A stretch of 64,000 nucleotides of DNA from Azolla caroliniana (taxonomy: Eukaryota > Polypodiophyta): positions 11,594,001 to 11,658,000 of the forward strand of contig JBHGNT010000015.1 of the NCBI GenBank assembly GCA_043228905.1, written 5' to 3'. Under the pieces are notes generated by a model. It did no database searches. It was not told where the DNA came from and worked only from the letters and a program-made list of their open reading frames with translations. The translations under genes were made by a program, and so were the position numbers. Within the stretch, counting starts at the first letter, position 1; every line of letters begins with the position of its first letter. Shown one piece after another: positions 44,120 to 53,317 of the stretch.

Positions 44120-44915
44120 TGTCGTGAAGAAAACCGTCCATAAGCGGAATCGGCAGACCAAGGCATGGGAACCGGTTCCTCACGCGCGCACGCTCCAAGT
44201 CGAACATAGAAGCGAGTTAGGAGGATATTCGGCAGGAACGGGCCCTAACACGAGTGGAGACAAAGACCGCGCGAACAGTCTTTTCGGTCGCGCGCACGAG
44301 CTAAGGGACGGCACGAGTCGGCGGCGTAACTACGCGTATGCGTGAAGAACGGAGCGGATCCCTGTTCGAAAGGGACAGGGGATAAAGCTGACATGACGGC
44401 CTGCTCGTCGAGATATATAAGGAACAGGAAAGAGCTGTAAAAAGGGGATCGCGCAGAGAGGAGGAAGTGCTGTCGGACCGTTTCTGGACGCTTCACTCTC
44501 TGTTTCCTTCCTTCTTGAGCTCCATAGCTTTCTGTGCAGAGTTCCGAGGAGGCTCGCGCTGTTTCGAGGAACGCCCGAGTGCTTCCGGCAGCACCTCCGA
44601 CCTGCTACCCCCCCCTTTGTGCGTTGAAGCGAACAGGCATCGGCATCTGTTCGCCGGCCTGTTCGGTTGCGACCAACCTGTGCCCCATCGGGGGTTGTAG
44701 TCGTGCTAGCCATTTTTCTTAATATACATATTTAGTCATTCGCATCTGTCTGTGCCGGTGTCTGTTCGCGTTCTCCGTGCTGAAGGGCCGTGTCCCTGTG
44801 TATCCCCGGTCCTGCGTAGCCGGTTCTCCCTCTTTCTCCTCCCTCGCTTGCTCTTTGGTTCGAGGCCCCCGCGGTCCCGCCTCGTTTCCACACGCACTTG
44901 CGTAATACCTCGACA
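44120..44915 (+). repeat. G 3' LTR (796 bp)
   Basis: Same length and ends as the 5' LTR, followed by GCGT (44916-44919), the 4-bp duplication. Confidence 0.95.
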
Positions 44916-46135
44916 GCGTGGCTGGAATTTTTGCCTGGTCTCGGACATTCTCTACCACAAAGGCTCGGACGGCATATGGCGCCAAGCGATTCGGCAATTC
45001 GAGAAGAACGTTGTTCTTCAGGAGGCCCACCAGGGAGTAGCTGGGGGGCACTACGCCGGGGATTCCACGGCAAGGAAAGTTTGGCAAAGCGGATTGTGGT
45101 GGCCGACAACGAAGAGAGACGCTCACGAGTTTTGCCGGCAGTGCGATTTGTGCCAATGATTGGGGCAACCAATGGAACAGTCACGCATGCAACACCAGCC
45201 GATTCTTCCGTTGGACCCATTTCAAAAATGGGGTTTGGATTTTGTAGGCCCTTTCAAACCACTCGCGGCCCGTACAGGGAATAGGTATATTATTGTTGCC
45301 ACGGACTACTGCACCAAATGGGTCAAGGCTAAGGCACTCCGAGACAACACGGCGGCATCCACGGCTAAATTCGTGTACGAGCATCTTTGGTGCCGTTACG
45401 GATGCCCAATTGAGCTCATTAGTGACCAAGGTGGGCACTTCATCAATCATATAATACGTGAGCTTACACACCACTACGCGGTGGTGCACAAGAAAAGCAC
45501 ACCATACTACCCGCAGGCGAACGGCTTGCCGGAATCGACCAATAAAATCCTCCAAACCATATTGAAGAAGATCGTCAATAAAAACAGGAACGATTGGGAT
45601 GACAAACTCCAGAGCGCGCTGTGGGCGTATCGTATGACTTTCAAAACAAGCATCCAATCAACCCCCTTTCGAATGGCGTTCGGGTTAGAAGCCGTAATGC
45701 TCGTCAAGTTCCAAGTCCCGAGCCTTCGAGTTCAAATCAAAGCACGGCTCCCCGAGGCCCAATCCGAGCAATACCGGCTAGAACAACTCCTCGAACTCGG
45801 CGAGGACAGGATAGAGAGTATGGCCCAGCTCGAACAACGCCAACGACAACGCAAGGATTTCGTGGATCGACATCAAAACGGGCTGGAGAAGGAGCTCACC
45901 ATCCGCAAACCGGTTCTTCTTTTTCAAACATGACTCGGGTTAATGCCGGGAAAATTAAGATTTCGGTGGACCGGTCCATTCTGGATTATCGACGAGTTCA
46001 ACGGGACGTTCCAGCTCGGCACACTCGCCAGCGACACTGTCAACAGCTGGGCCAATGGTTTCCGACTTCGACCATATTGAGGCACTACACTACCCAACCC
46101 GTTTACCGAACCACACGGCACAAACGAGTTTCGGG
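44916..46135 (+). pseudogene. Gypsy F integrase
   Basis: Continues F after G: GWNFCLVSDILYHKGSDGIW, zinc finger EAHQGVAGGHYAG and CRQCDLC, TGA at 45157 (Arg position). It is then open: FQKWGLDFVGPF, VATDYCTKWVKAK, SDQGGHFINH, YYPQANGLPESTNKIL (catalytic D, D and E all visible), WDDKLQSALWAYRM. A TGA at 45931 (again at an Arg position) precedes MPGKLRFRWTGPFWI and TFQLGTL, the GPY/F module, ending near 46130. The damage is light: the visible stops fit single C to T changes. Confidence 0.93.
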
Positions 46136-46710
46136 AGAACACCACGGAGGAGGCCACGTGTCCCCCTTAATAAGGACTTACCCACCTTTTCGAAATTAAT
46201 AAAGTAGGTAGGATTAACCATAGTTTAGCCGCCGATTAGCCACAATTTAGGAGCACCCCTAAACCCACAATTTAGGAGCACCCCTAAACCCACAATTTAG
46301 GAGCACCCCTAGCCACCTCTCATTTCGTACCTATTTAAGCACATGCAAAGCACTAGAAGTCCCCCACTCACCTTCAGGACACGTGGCGCTAGTCACTTAT
46401 TATGGCACCCATGACTCAGAATCTTCAGGATTCGCTTCGGGCACAAAACCCTAGGAGTAAGTTACTAAAATCGTTTCCAAAACGCAGCACAGACACAGAA
46501 GTTCATTATCGCTCCCAACCTCCATCTCTCTCAAGCTCAGAAGCCCCTTCTCGCTCTCATCGCTCTAAATGCTCTTGCTCTCAAGCCCTCTTTCGCTCTC
46601 ATAGCCCCTCTGCCGAGCTTCCCCTTCCTGTTGTTCCTCCTCTATCTCGCCCTCGCCTCATCACTCTTCTTCACTCTTCCACATAGTCAAACCCCGTCTC
46701 CATCTCCACC
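46136..46710 (+). other. F spacer with 25-bp tandem repeat and TATA-like box
   Basis: Three 25-bp units starting CACAATTTAGGAGCACCCCT lie at 46241, 46266 and 46291 (to 46313). TATTTAAG at 46332-46339 could be a promoter for the accessory frame that starts at 46711. Alternatively this stretch could be an LTR or leader of another element. No convincing coding signal otherwise. Confidence 0.6.
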
Positions 46711-49700
46711 ATGTCTCTTACCGCTTCAACAGAAACCCGGGCCTGGCTCTAGGATCATCGATGCCCCGCGCACCCGGATGCCCAAGGAGTGGCTAAACGT
46801 ATTTGTCCCGAAGCCATCACCAACAACGTGCTTCGGGTTGCTTTGGACCTGCAATGAGGAGGGGACCATGAGGTCGACATACCCCCAGCATCGAAGCTGA
46901 AAGAGTACTTCGGTGAGTACTCAGCCTCAAGGAAGGCATATTGCATGTATGGAGGTCCCACCAGAGCTTTCAGGGAGATTGCTCGTATATTGATGGAGTA
47001 TGTGTTCGTGCATACGAACCCGACGAGCATGTCGCAGAACAAGGCAGCCATCATCATCAACGCGTATGAAGGACACAAAGTCGATTGGGGAATCATCACA
47101 GGCGAAGGACTCCGCGCCACGTTAGCCTCATTCCAGTCAGGTAAGAAGATGTTGTCTGTTCTTACCCACTTTTTGATGGTTCTATACCCACCCTCTTCTC
47201 TTCCTTCCCCTTGGACACTCACGTCCCCACCACCACCACGAAGGCAGAGAGAGAAATTGGTTGCCATCAGCCACAAAGCATGGGAGGAGCCCACATCGCC
47301 TTCACCTCTTGCCGCTGACCAAAACCCCGCATGGGCACCACCACCCACCCAACCCCAACAAAAAAGGGCAGTTTCCGAGACCTGCCAAGAATGGGAGGAG
47401 GAGATAGCCACGGAGGACAACACGGCAGACGATGTCAACATTCGACAACCAACGCCGTGCCCCTCGGTAACTCCCCCAGGGCCTAGCCCACGCCCCAACA
47501 CACAGCAGGCAACACCACCACGACCCCAGAAAAGGAAGCAGGCGGAGGAAACGACACTACCGGCCCCGGAACCCCAAACCCAGCTGAGCAAGAGAAGACG
47601 ACTCAACCACGAGTCCTCGGCAGAACAGAAAGAGCCACAACAGGAGCAAGCCTTAGTTGTCAGCCAGAGCAACCTGGCCATCATCCCTGAGGAGGCATCG
47701 CTGAACCAGGAAAAAATCGAGCATGGGCAGACAACGCAGATCTCGGAGGATGAAGTCCTCGGGTATAAAGACCTCCCCGCGGAGGCTTACGAATTTAGTG
47801 CGCTCCTACACCTCGGTACGACATTCGAGCTGGTCGACATCCTCGCCAGAGCCCAAGTCGCGGCAGTCACTCGAATGGCGGAAGAGCACGCCGAAACAAA
47901 AATGATTCAACGCGCGCTATTAGGTGAAATTGAGCCCCAGGACGACAGGGCTTTACAAAACATAGGGAGGAAGAAGCAAGCAAAACAGGCCGCTCTCCTC
48001 ATGGAGGTCCCCGAGTTGAACACGGCCCTTATCGAGGCATATAGGGACCTGGATCGCACTACGCGGGCAGCCAAAGACATGGCCCGAAAGATAAAAACAG
48101 CCCAAAAACAGGCTAAGGTGGCTACGGAATTATGGCACACTGCGAAACGGGAACTGGCAGCCTGGGAGCAAAATCGGCCGGAACAACAACTCTTGAGCCT
48201 TCCGGCCACGACCACCGAGGCCCTCCCAGCCCCTCCACGCATAACAATGATAGATGAAAGCACCGTCACGGATTCAATCTTGACGATCTAGGCCAGCACA
48301 CTAACGGACTCGTTACAAATGGTCGATGCCTGCACAACAACCGAGGCGGCCACGCCCATGGAGAAGACCGAGATACCACCCCCTCGTCCACCCAAGGAGG
48401 TGGCAACCCAGACAGAACCCCCGCTCCGGGATTACCGAGCGGAGCTTAAAGAAGAACAACGGCGGACCGAGAGACACGAACAACGGCATCAAGAGGCCAT
48501 GGCTCGCTTAAAAGAAGAAGCTTCCAAACAGATGGCCGAGATTAGAGCCTAGGCCGACCAAAGGATACACGAGCAGAACGAACCACTAGGCCGGGTACAA
48601 GCGCAAGCCGCGGGCAAAGAAGCCGAACTCAAAAGCAAGCTGGAGGAATACGCGGCCACAGTGGCAGAGAAAGAGAAGGAGGTCCTAGACCTACAGGCCG
48701 CGCTCGACAATGCGAAGGACTGGAACCACCAGCAGGAGGAAAGAAATCGCCAACCGGAGAAGAGAATGATCGCGGAGAATGCCGAGCTGCAGAGTCAGCG
48801 TACGACCCTTAAAGAAATCGCTGACGAGTTTTTCATCAAATGCAAGCTAGTTTCGGAGCAAAAAGACGAATTATCCGATTCCTACTTTGCCCTACAAGAA
48901 GAGAGAATCGTCGAACGGGAACAAGTCCGGGCCGCGTGTCAAAAAGAATGGAAGAAAACTACCGAAGAGCTCACCAAGCATTACGGGCAATCTATCCAGC
49001 TCGTAACCGCGGACGCAAAGAACACTCAAGCCACCTATGAACTATTCGCAGAGAAGCTTCAGGCCGAGGTCAACGGCTTAAAAGAGGAATTGGCAGCCAT
49101 CCGAGCACAGCCCGACATGGATGAGACACGCATCAGAATACTGATCGAGAAACAACGCCAACACCTCACCAAAAAGGTCGAGGAAACATTAAGTCGCGCA
49201 GGAGAAGAATGGGCAGCCCAAGCTGCCGAATTGCATATTTTACGCGCCGACGCCGAGAACCGACGGAAGGAGGGCCGCGGCTTTTACAAAATGGACAAAG
49301 CCAGCATACAAAACCTCCGTGCCGATTTAACCGAGGATTACCAGTCCTGGGCAAAATCTCACACCGCGGCAATCGACCAAATGCTGGAGGACTTCAATGA
49401 CGATCAGATGTTGTTTCGCCTGGAAACAGAAGCATTCGAACGAGAACGACTTGCAGCCATCCCAACCAGCCCTCCAACGGCCACAGAGCAGAAGGAAGAA
49501 CCTCCCAGCGAGGAGATCACGGACACGGCACAGGAGGAACTCGCCCCGGCCAACAGACCTCCCGAGGACGCCCACATGGTACCAGATCCAGTCAAAGTAG
49601 AGGTTTGCGCCCTCGAACCCACACCACCACCAGAAGCATCGGCCGCACCTGAGACGGACGCCCGAGAGGATATGACACCCCAGGCCCAAACTCAACCCCC

Positions 49701-49779
49701 CGCACCGACAATCCAACTAGACCACCCTGCCACCACCCCGGACCCCGAAAACATCCTCGATATCTTAGAAGCGGAATGA
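46711..49779 (+). pseudogene. Accessory coiled-coil frame downstream of F integrase
   Basis: One frame of 1022 codons from ATG 46711 to TGA 49777, with four in-frame stops (46750 TAG, 46855 TGA, 48289 TAG, 48550 TAG) and no frameshift. Residues about 70-150 hold a globular part (RAFREIARILMEYVFVHTN, AYEGHKVDWGIITGEGL). A long Pro/Gln/Glu-rich low-complexity stretch with RKQAEE- and SKRRRLN-type basic patches follows. From about residue 570 to 900 there is an extended Glu/Lys/Gln/Ala-rich coiled coil (KEKEVLDLQAALDNAKDW, LKEELAAIRAQ), then an acidic, proline-rich end. I see no signal peptide or membrane segment, so it does not look like an envelope protein. Function unknown. It could instead belong to a separate element. 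Confidence 0.72.
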
Positions 49780-49980
49780 AAGGAGAATCACGCCTAAAAG
49801 GCAATTTTTGTAATGTTGTTAGTATTTTGTAAGTCGTGGGTCCGACGGACAAGGTCCTGTCCCACGGGCGTGCCAGGTGTTGTCCAGAGGACAGAAATGT
49901 AAAATTAGGAAATTAGCAAACAACGGTAGTGTAACCGAGTAGGAAAGAACGCCAACGAGCGCCGAGTCCGAGTATCACGG
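49780..49980 (+). other. Sequence after accessory frame, probably F 3' region
   Basis: No gene. It may be the start of the F 3' LTR, since H inserted at its end and the interrupted sequence resumes at 58131. The last four bases, ACGG, pair with ATGG at 58131-58134 as the H duplication. Confidence 0.45.
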
Positions 49981-50162
49981 TGTCGTGAAGTACGAAAGCT
50001 TTATATTAAAAGTCTACAATAAGATAAATACGTAATGAAAATAACATTTGATAATGTTTTATATATAAAGATAATATTAACAACACATATGATAATATTA
50101 TATATATATAAAGAAAAATAATATATATATAGATAAATATATTATATTACACGAACAAGAGA

Positions 50163-50216
50163 GGACTTGAACCAATAACCCCACCCTATGACTCTCAAAT
50201 CTTACCATTTACTCTA
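50163..50216 (-). promoter_or_regulatory. tRNA-like Pol III box pair 1 in H LTR (antisense)
   Basis: On the minus strand TAGAGTAAATGGTA (A-box-like, 50203-50216) is followed 29 bases later by GGTTCAAGTCC (B-box, 50163-50173). Spacing and order are those of a tRNA gene, but the arms do not pair well enough for a functional tRNA. The second LTR has the same pair at 57180-57233. Confidence 0.55.
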
Positions 50217-50327
50217 TACTAGTAATATACATAAAATAAAGCATACTTTATATATACTTTATATTACATAAAGGATTTGCTTCATGATATAAAAATAAAG
50301 TTCTATGTTGTATTCAATAGTATTTTG

Positions 50328-50383
50328 AGACTCGAACCCACAACCTCATACACCAAAGTCAACACACCTACCATTAGGCTAGG
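50328..50383 (-). promoter_or_regulatory. tRNA-like Pol III box pair 2 in H LTR (antisense)
   Basis: On the minus strand CCTAGCCTAATGGTA (A-box-like, 50369-50383) precedes GGTTCGAGTCT (B-box, 50328-50338) by 30 bases, with GGTGTATGAGGTTGTGGGTTCG in tRNA-like register between. It resembles the head of a tRNA-derived SINE. Repeated in the other LTR at 57345-57400. Confidence 0.58.
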
Positions 50384-51080
50384 CCCTTTCTCTTTAAGAT
50401 TATATTTTCATGTTTATTCTTATTGCACATATTGTTTCATACATAAAAGCTCAAATGAGCGAGATGTTTATCATGCATCACATGCATTTCATGCACTACA
50501 TGCATGACTTGTACCCTCCAATGCATCATATAAATGGGGGCACCTATTTAAATGGTGAAAGAGAAGATCAAAGGGAGATATGTATGAGATATCAATCAAA
50601 TATATATTACATAAGAGATATCATAAAATAGAGAAAGAAAGGAAGAAGTTAAGAAAAAGGTGGAGCTCTAGCTTGGCGGTCGTGGTGGTCAACTCTCAAC
50701 AAGAGGGAGGCGGTTCGAGCCTTATCTTCATCAAAATATTGAAGTGAAGATTGTAGTGGTCTACGATCAAGAAAGAGAAGAGCGATTACCTTGCAAAACA
50801 AAGTTCGGAGGATGAACGACGTGTACAATCATTTTGTAACTCTTTCATGAAAATGATTATAAATTTCATACACTTTCTCATATATTATTTTATATCTTAT
50901 CTTGTCTTATCTTAAATTCCTTAAAAATCCTATTTTGTCATATCTTATTGATCTCTATTCACTCCATCTCTACTCTTTCGTCTCTTCCGTCCATAATCCC
51001 AGTGATTCCTTCCTCACTTTCATGTTATCCTTTGTGTGCGCAACGCTACGCTTCTAGGCAAGCCACGTCACGACACAATT

Positions 51081-51098
51081 TGGTGAACCCGACGTGAA
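51081..51098 (+). other. H primer binding site (tRNA not identified)
   Basis: TGGTGAACCCGACGTGAA, identical to the G site at 38403 although flanking LTRs differ. Confidence 0.7.
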
Positions 51099-51142
51099 AC
51101 GGGGAAGTAGAAGAGACATCTAAAGTACAGATCAACATCGAC

Positions 51143-53317
51143 ATGGCAAGTACGAGTACAATGGATCCGGTAATGTTGTTTATTGAAAAGTTGAATCAAG
51201 ATCGATTATTTCATGCCTTACGAGAAGTCCGAGAGAAGATTGGTATGTTTGATGGCATAAATATTTCGAAGTATGTGAATATATATTATGATGAAATGGA
51301 AATGTTTGGTATAAATGATGTCAATATGATAGCAAACTTTTATAAATTAGTGGACATGGAATTAAGAGATAGAATTCATGAAATACAAGCATTGCATAGT
51401 TTGGATTGGAATGCATTTAAAGAAGCACTTGTGTTTGAATATGCTCATGAGGATTTCTCTCGAGTTACTATGCGTTCATTTCATGAATGGATCTTAAAAG
51501 AAGATAAAGGGTTATTTGTGGCTAACACAAAAAAAGAGTTTGATAGGATTTATGGACACTTAAAGCCAGAAGAAAGAAATTCTTTGTCTTGGCAAAAGGT
51601 TGCTTTATTTTTGCAGGCAGTTGACAAGAGATATAGAAAAGAATTGGAATTTATGCTTGAAGTGCCAAATACCGAGGATGGTATAACGACAGATTGGAAT
51701 GAGGTAACAAATGCTTGTAATAAATTTATGAAAAGAATGCAAAGGAATGGTGTAATGCTACAAATACCACATGTGGGAATCACAAATCGGCTTGAGCAAA
51801 ACATCGAAGTTCAAAGACTTGGTCGAGAACCATCACATGAAATGGTCCATCAATCACGAGAAATGACCAAAACTAAGAGTGAGTCTTTGCTTGATGATTT
51901 AGTTCAAAGTATGAAAGATCTAACAATTAAAGTGGCAAAGCTTGAGAATGGTCAGACTTCGAGGTCAAGGGAACCATTTCGACCTCGATGCATGTGGTGT
52001 GATAGTCTCGAACATCGATTACGTGATTGTGTGGAATATAAAGACATGGAAAATCGAGACTTGGTCTATTGGAAAAATGGTAACATTTACTTAACTGAAA
52101 CTAGAACTCCGCTTACAAAGAACTTTGGTGATGGTGGTGTTAAGGTTAAATTTGAAGAAGTTGAAGCAAAGAAGGCTTCCGCAATGTATTACTCGGCAAC
52201 GGCAGGAATGCGCCTCGATGACATGCCATCCCGATCATCATTCTGGGAGAAGGTTGTAAGTACCGCACAAAAGCAAAAGATGAAGATGGAAGACCTTCGT
52301 GTTGCCGGAGATTCTGTAAGGAAAAACACTGGATGGGATGTTCCAGTAGACGCTATGACGGTCTATGCTCAGATGGCAGAACACCAAGAGCATGAGGTGA
52401 TAGTGGAAGAAAAAAGGAAAAGGTTGGATGATGAGATTGGCTCAACAAAAAAGCATGAGACAAGAGATAGCAAAAGAAAAGAGATGGACGCAAAGGTCGA
52501 AAAAGGTAAATCTGGTCCTTCATTCAAATTAATGTCTGATATTGAAAAGGATACAGATTTAAAGAAAGTTTTAGAAACAAGAATACTAGACAGTCGAGTA
52601 GAATTTACACTAAGAGAAGTGTTAGGTATTGCAAAAAAGGAATTTCATGATGAAATAATTGATATTGTGCGAAGAAAGAAGCAAGTAAATGAGCAGGTTA
52701 AAGAGACAAATCCGAAGGTGGCATATGAAGTGGTGAGCAACGAGTCAAACAATATCGTTGTTGACTCTCAACATGCATCAACCTCAATGATAAATTCAAC
52801 AGATGTAAGAAGCCATTACTCTCGCAAATGTTGGGCAAGAGCCACTATTGAGCATCATGTGAAGATTGGAAATGTTCCAGACCCCGTGATGGCACTTATT
52901 GATCATGGTTCTGAAATAAATATAATGAGTGCTGATTTTTACAGGAAAGGTAGATGGCCAATTGATACTCAACATGGTTGGCGAGTAAAAGCTGCCACAT
53001 CAGTCACGGAAGATTTATTTGGTGCATGCCCAAATGTAAAGGTTACTATTGGTGATATAGAGGTAGATCAACATTTCTTTGTGCAGGAAGGATCTACCTA
53101 TCCAATAATCGTGGGGCAACCATACATTACAGCGGTACGGATGGAGACCAAAGTCCTCGACAATGGTTTTGCCTATGCGAAAATCTGTAGCCAAGATGGA
53201 CAACGAACTGTACAATTTATGACAGTTCGCCCAAATCATGAGAGGAACAAGCAAGAGCTTCGTGATCATTCAATACCAAAAGATTGTGATGATTTTGATA
53301 ATCAGGTTTTTGACTAG
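51143..53317 (+). CDS. H Gag-protease
   Basis: 724 residues from ATG 51143, uninterrupted. Same plan as G: N-terminal capsid-like part (MFDGINISKYVNIYYDEMEM, GHLKPEERNSLSWQK), knuckle CMWCDSLEHRLRDC near 51990-52030, charged middle (HEVIVEEKRKRLDDE), and a C-terminal retropepsin with MALIDHGSEINIMSADF near 52890 and YPIIVGQPYI near 53100. The DHG triplet is shared with G. It ends FDNQVFD before TAG at 53315. AT-rich codons are used throughout. Confidence 0.92.
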   Translation: MASTSTMDPVMLFIEKLNQDRLFHALREVREKIGMFDGINISKYVNIYYDEMEMFGINDVNMIANFYKLVDMELRDRIHEIQALHSLDWNAFKEALVFEYAHEDFSRVTMRSFHEWILKEDKGLFVANTKKEFDRIYGHLKPEERNSLSWQKVALFLQAVDKRYRKELEFMLEVPNTEDGITTDWNEVTNACNKFMKRMQRNGVMLQIPHVGITNRLEQNIEVQRLGREPSHEMVHQSREMTKTKSESLLDDLVQSMKDLTIKVAKLENGQTSRSREPFRPRCMWCDSLEHRLRDCVEYKDMENRDLVYWKNGNIYLTETRTPLTKNFGDGGVKVKFEEVEAKKASAMYYSATAGMRLDDMPSRSSFWEKVVSTAQKQKMKMEDLRVAGDSVRKNTGWDVPVDAMTVYAQMAEHQEHEVIVEEKRKRLDDEIGSTKKHETRDSKRKEMDAKVEKGKSGPSFKLMSDIEKDTDLKKVLETRILDSRVEFTLREVLGIAKKEFHDEIIDIVRRKKQVNEQVKETNPKVAYEVVSNESNNIVVDSQHASTSMINSTDVRSHYSRKCWARATIEHHVKIGNVPDPVMALIDHGSEINIMSADFYRKGRWPIDTQHGWRVKAATSVTEDLFGACPNVKVTIGDIEVDQHFFVQEGSTYPIIVGQPYITAVRMETKVLDNGFAYAKICSQDGQRTVQFMTVRPNHERNKQELRDHSIPKDCDDFDNQVFD

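Larger units (their letters stand above)
37603..44915 (+). mobile_element. Gypsy element G, complete and apparently recent
   Basis: 7313-bp Ty3/gypsy element with two LTRs of 796 bp each. By eye I find only three base differences between the LTRs (in the 37664, 37785 and 37958 regions), about 99.6% identity. Both coding frames are open: gag-protease and a 1118-residue pol. It has a polypurine tract (GTTAGGTGGGGGCGGA) before the 3' LTR and GCGT on both sides as a 4-bp target duplication. It sits in gypsy F. Domain order protease, RT, RNase H, integrase is that of Ty3/gypsy. It is the one element here that could still be autonomous. Confidence 0.95.
49981..51075 (+). repeat. H 5' LTR (1095 bp)
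   Basis: TGTCGTGAAGTACGAAAGCT to CGTCACGACA. It shares the TGTCGTGAAG start and CGACA end with G but is otherwise different and AT-rich. It contains two antisense tRNA-like modules and many ATGCA-type motifs (50473-50527). Confidence 0.93.

Noticed and set aside
46241-46313. Three 25-bp repeats as a CRISPR array
   Set aside because: The units are head-to-tail with no spacers, inside a eukaryotic retrotransposon.
46755-47684. 309-codon frame antisense to the accessory coiled-coil frame
   Set aside because: Composition is a mirror of the Pro/Gln-rich sense strand. The sense frame extends three times further with coherent heptads.
46711-49779. Accessory frame as an envelope gene
   Set aside because: Position after integrase would fit, but there is no signal peptide, transmembrane segment or cysteine pattern; the protein is a charged coiled coil.
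50163-50383. Real tRNA genes in the H LTR
   Set aside because: The A and B boxes are good but acceptor and T-stem pairing is poor, and the same sequence occurs in both LTRs. Better described as tRNA-like promoter modules.
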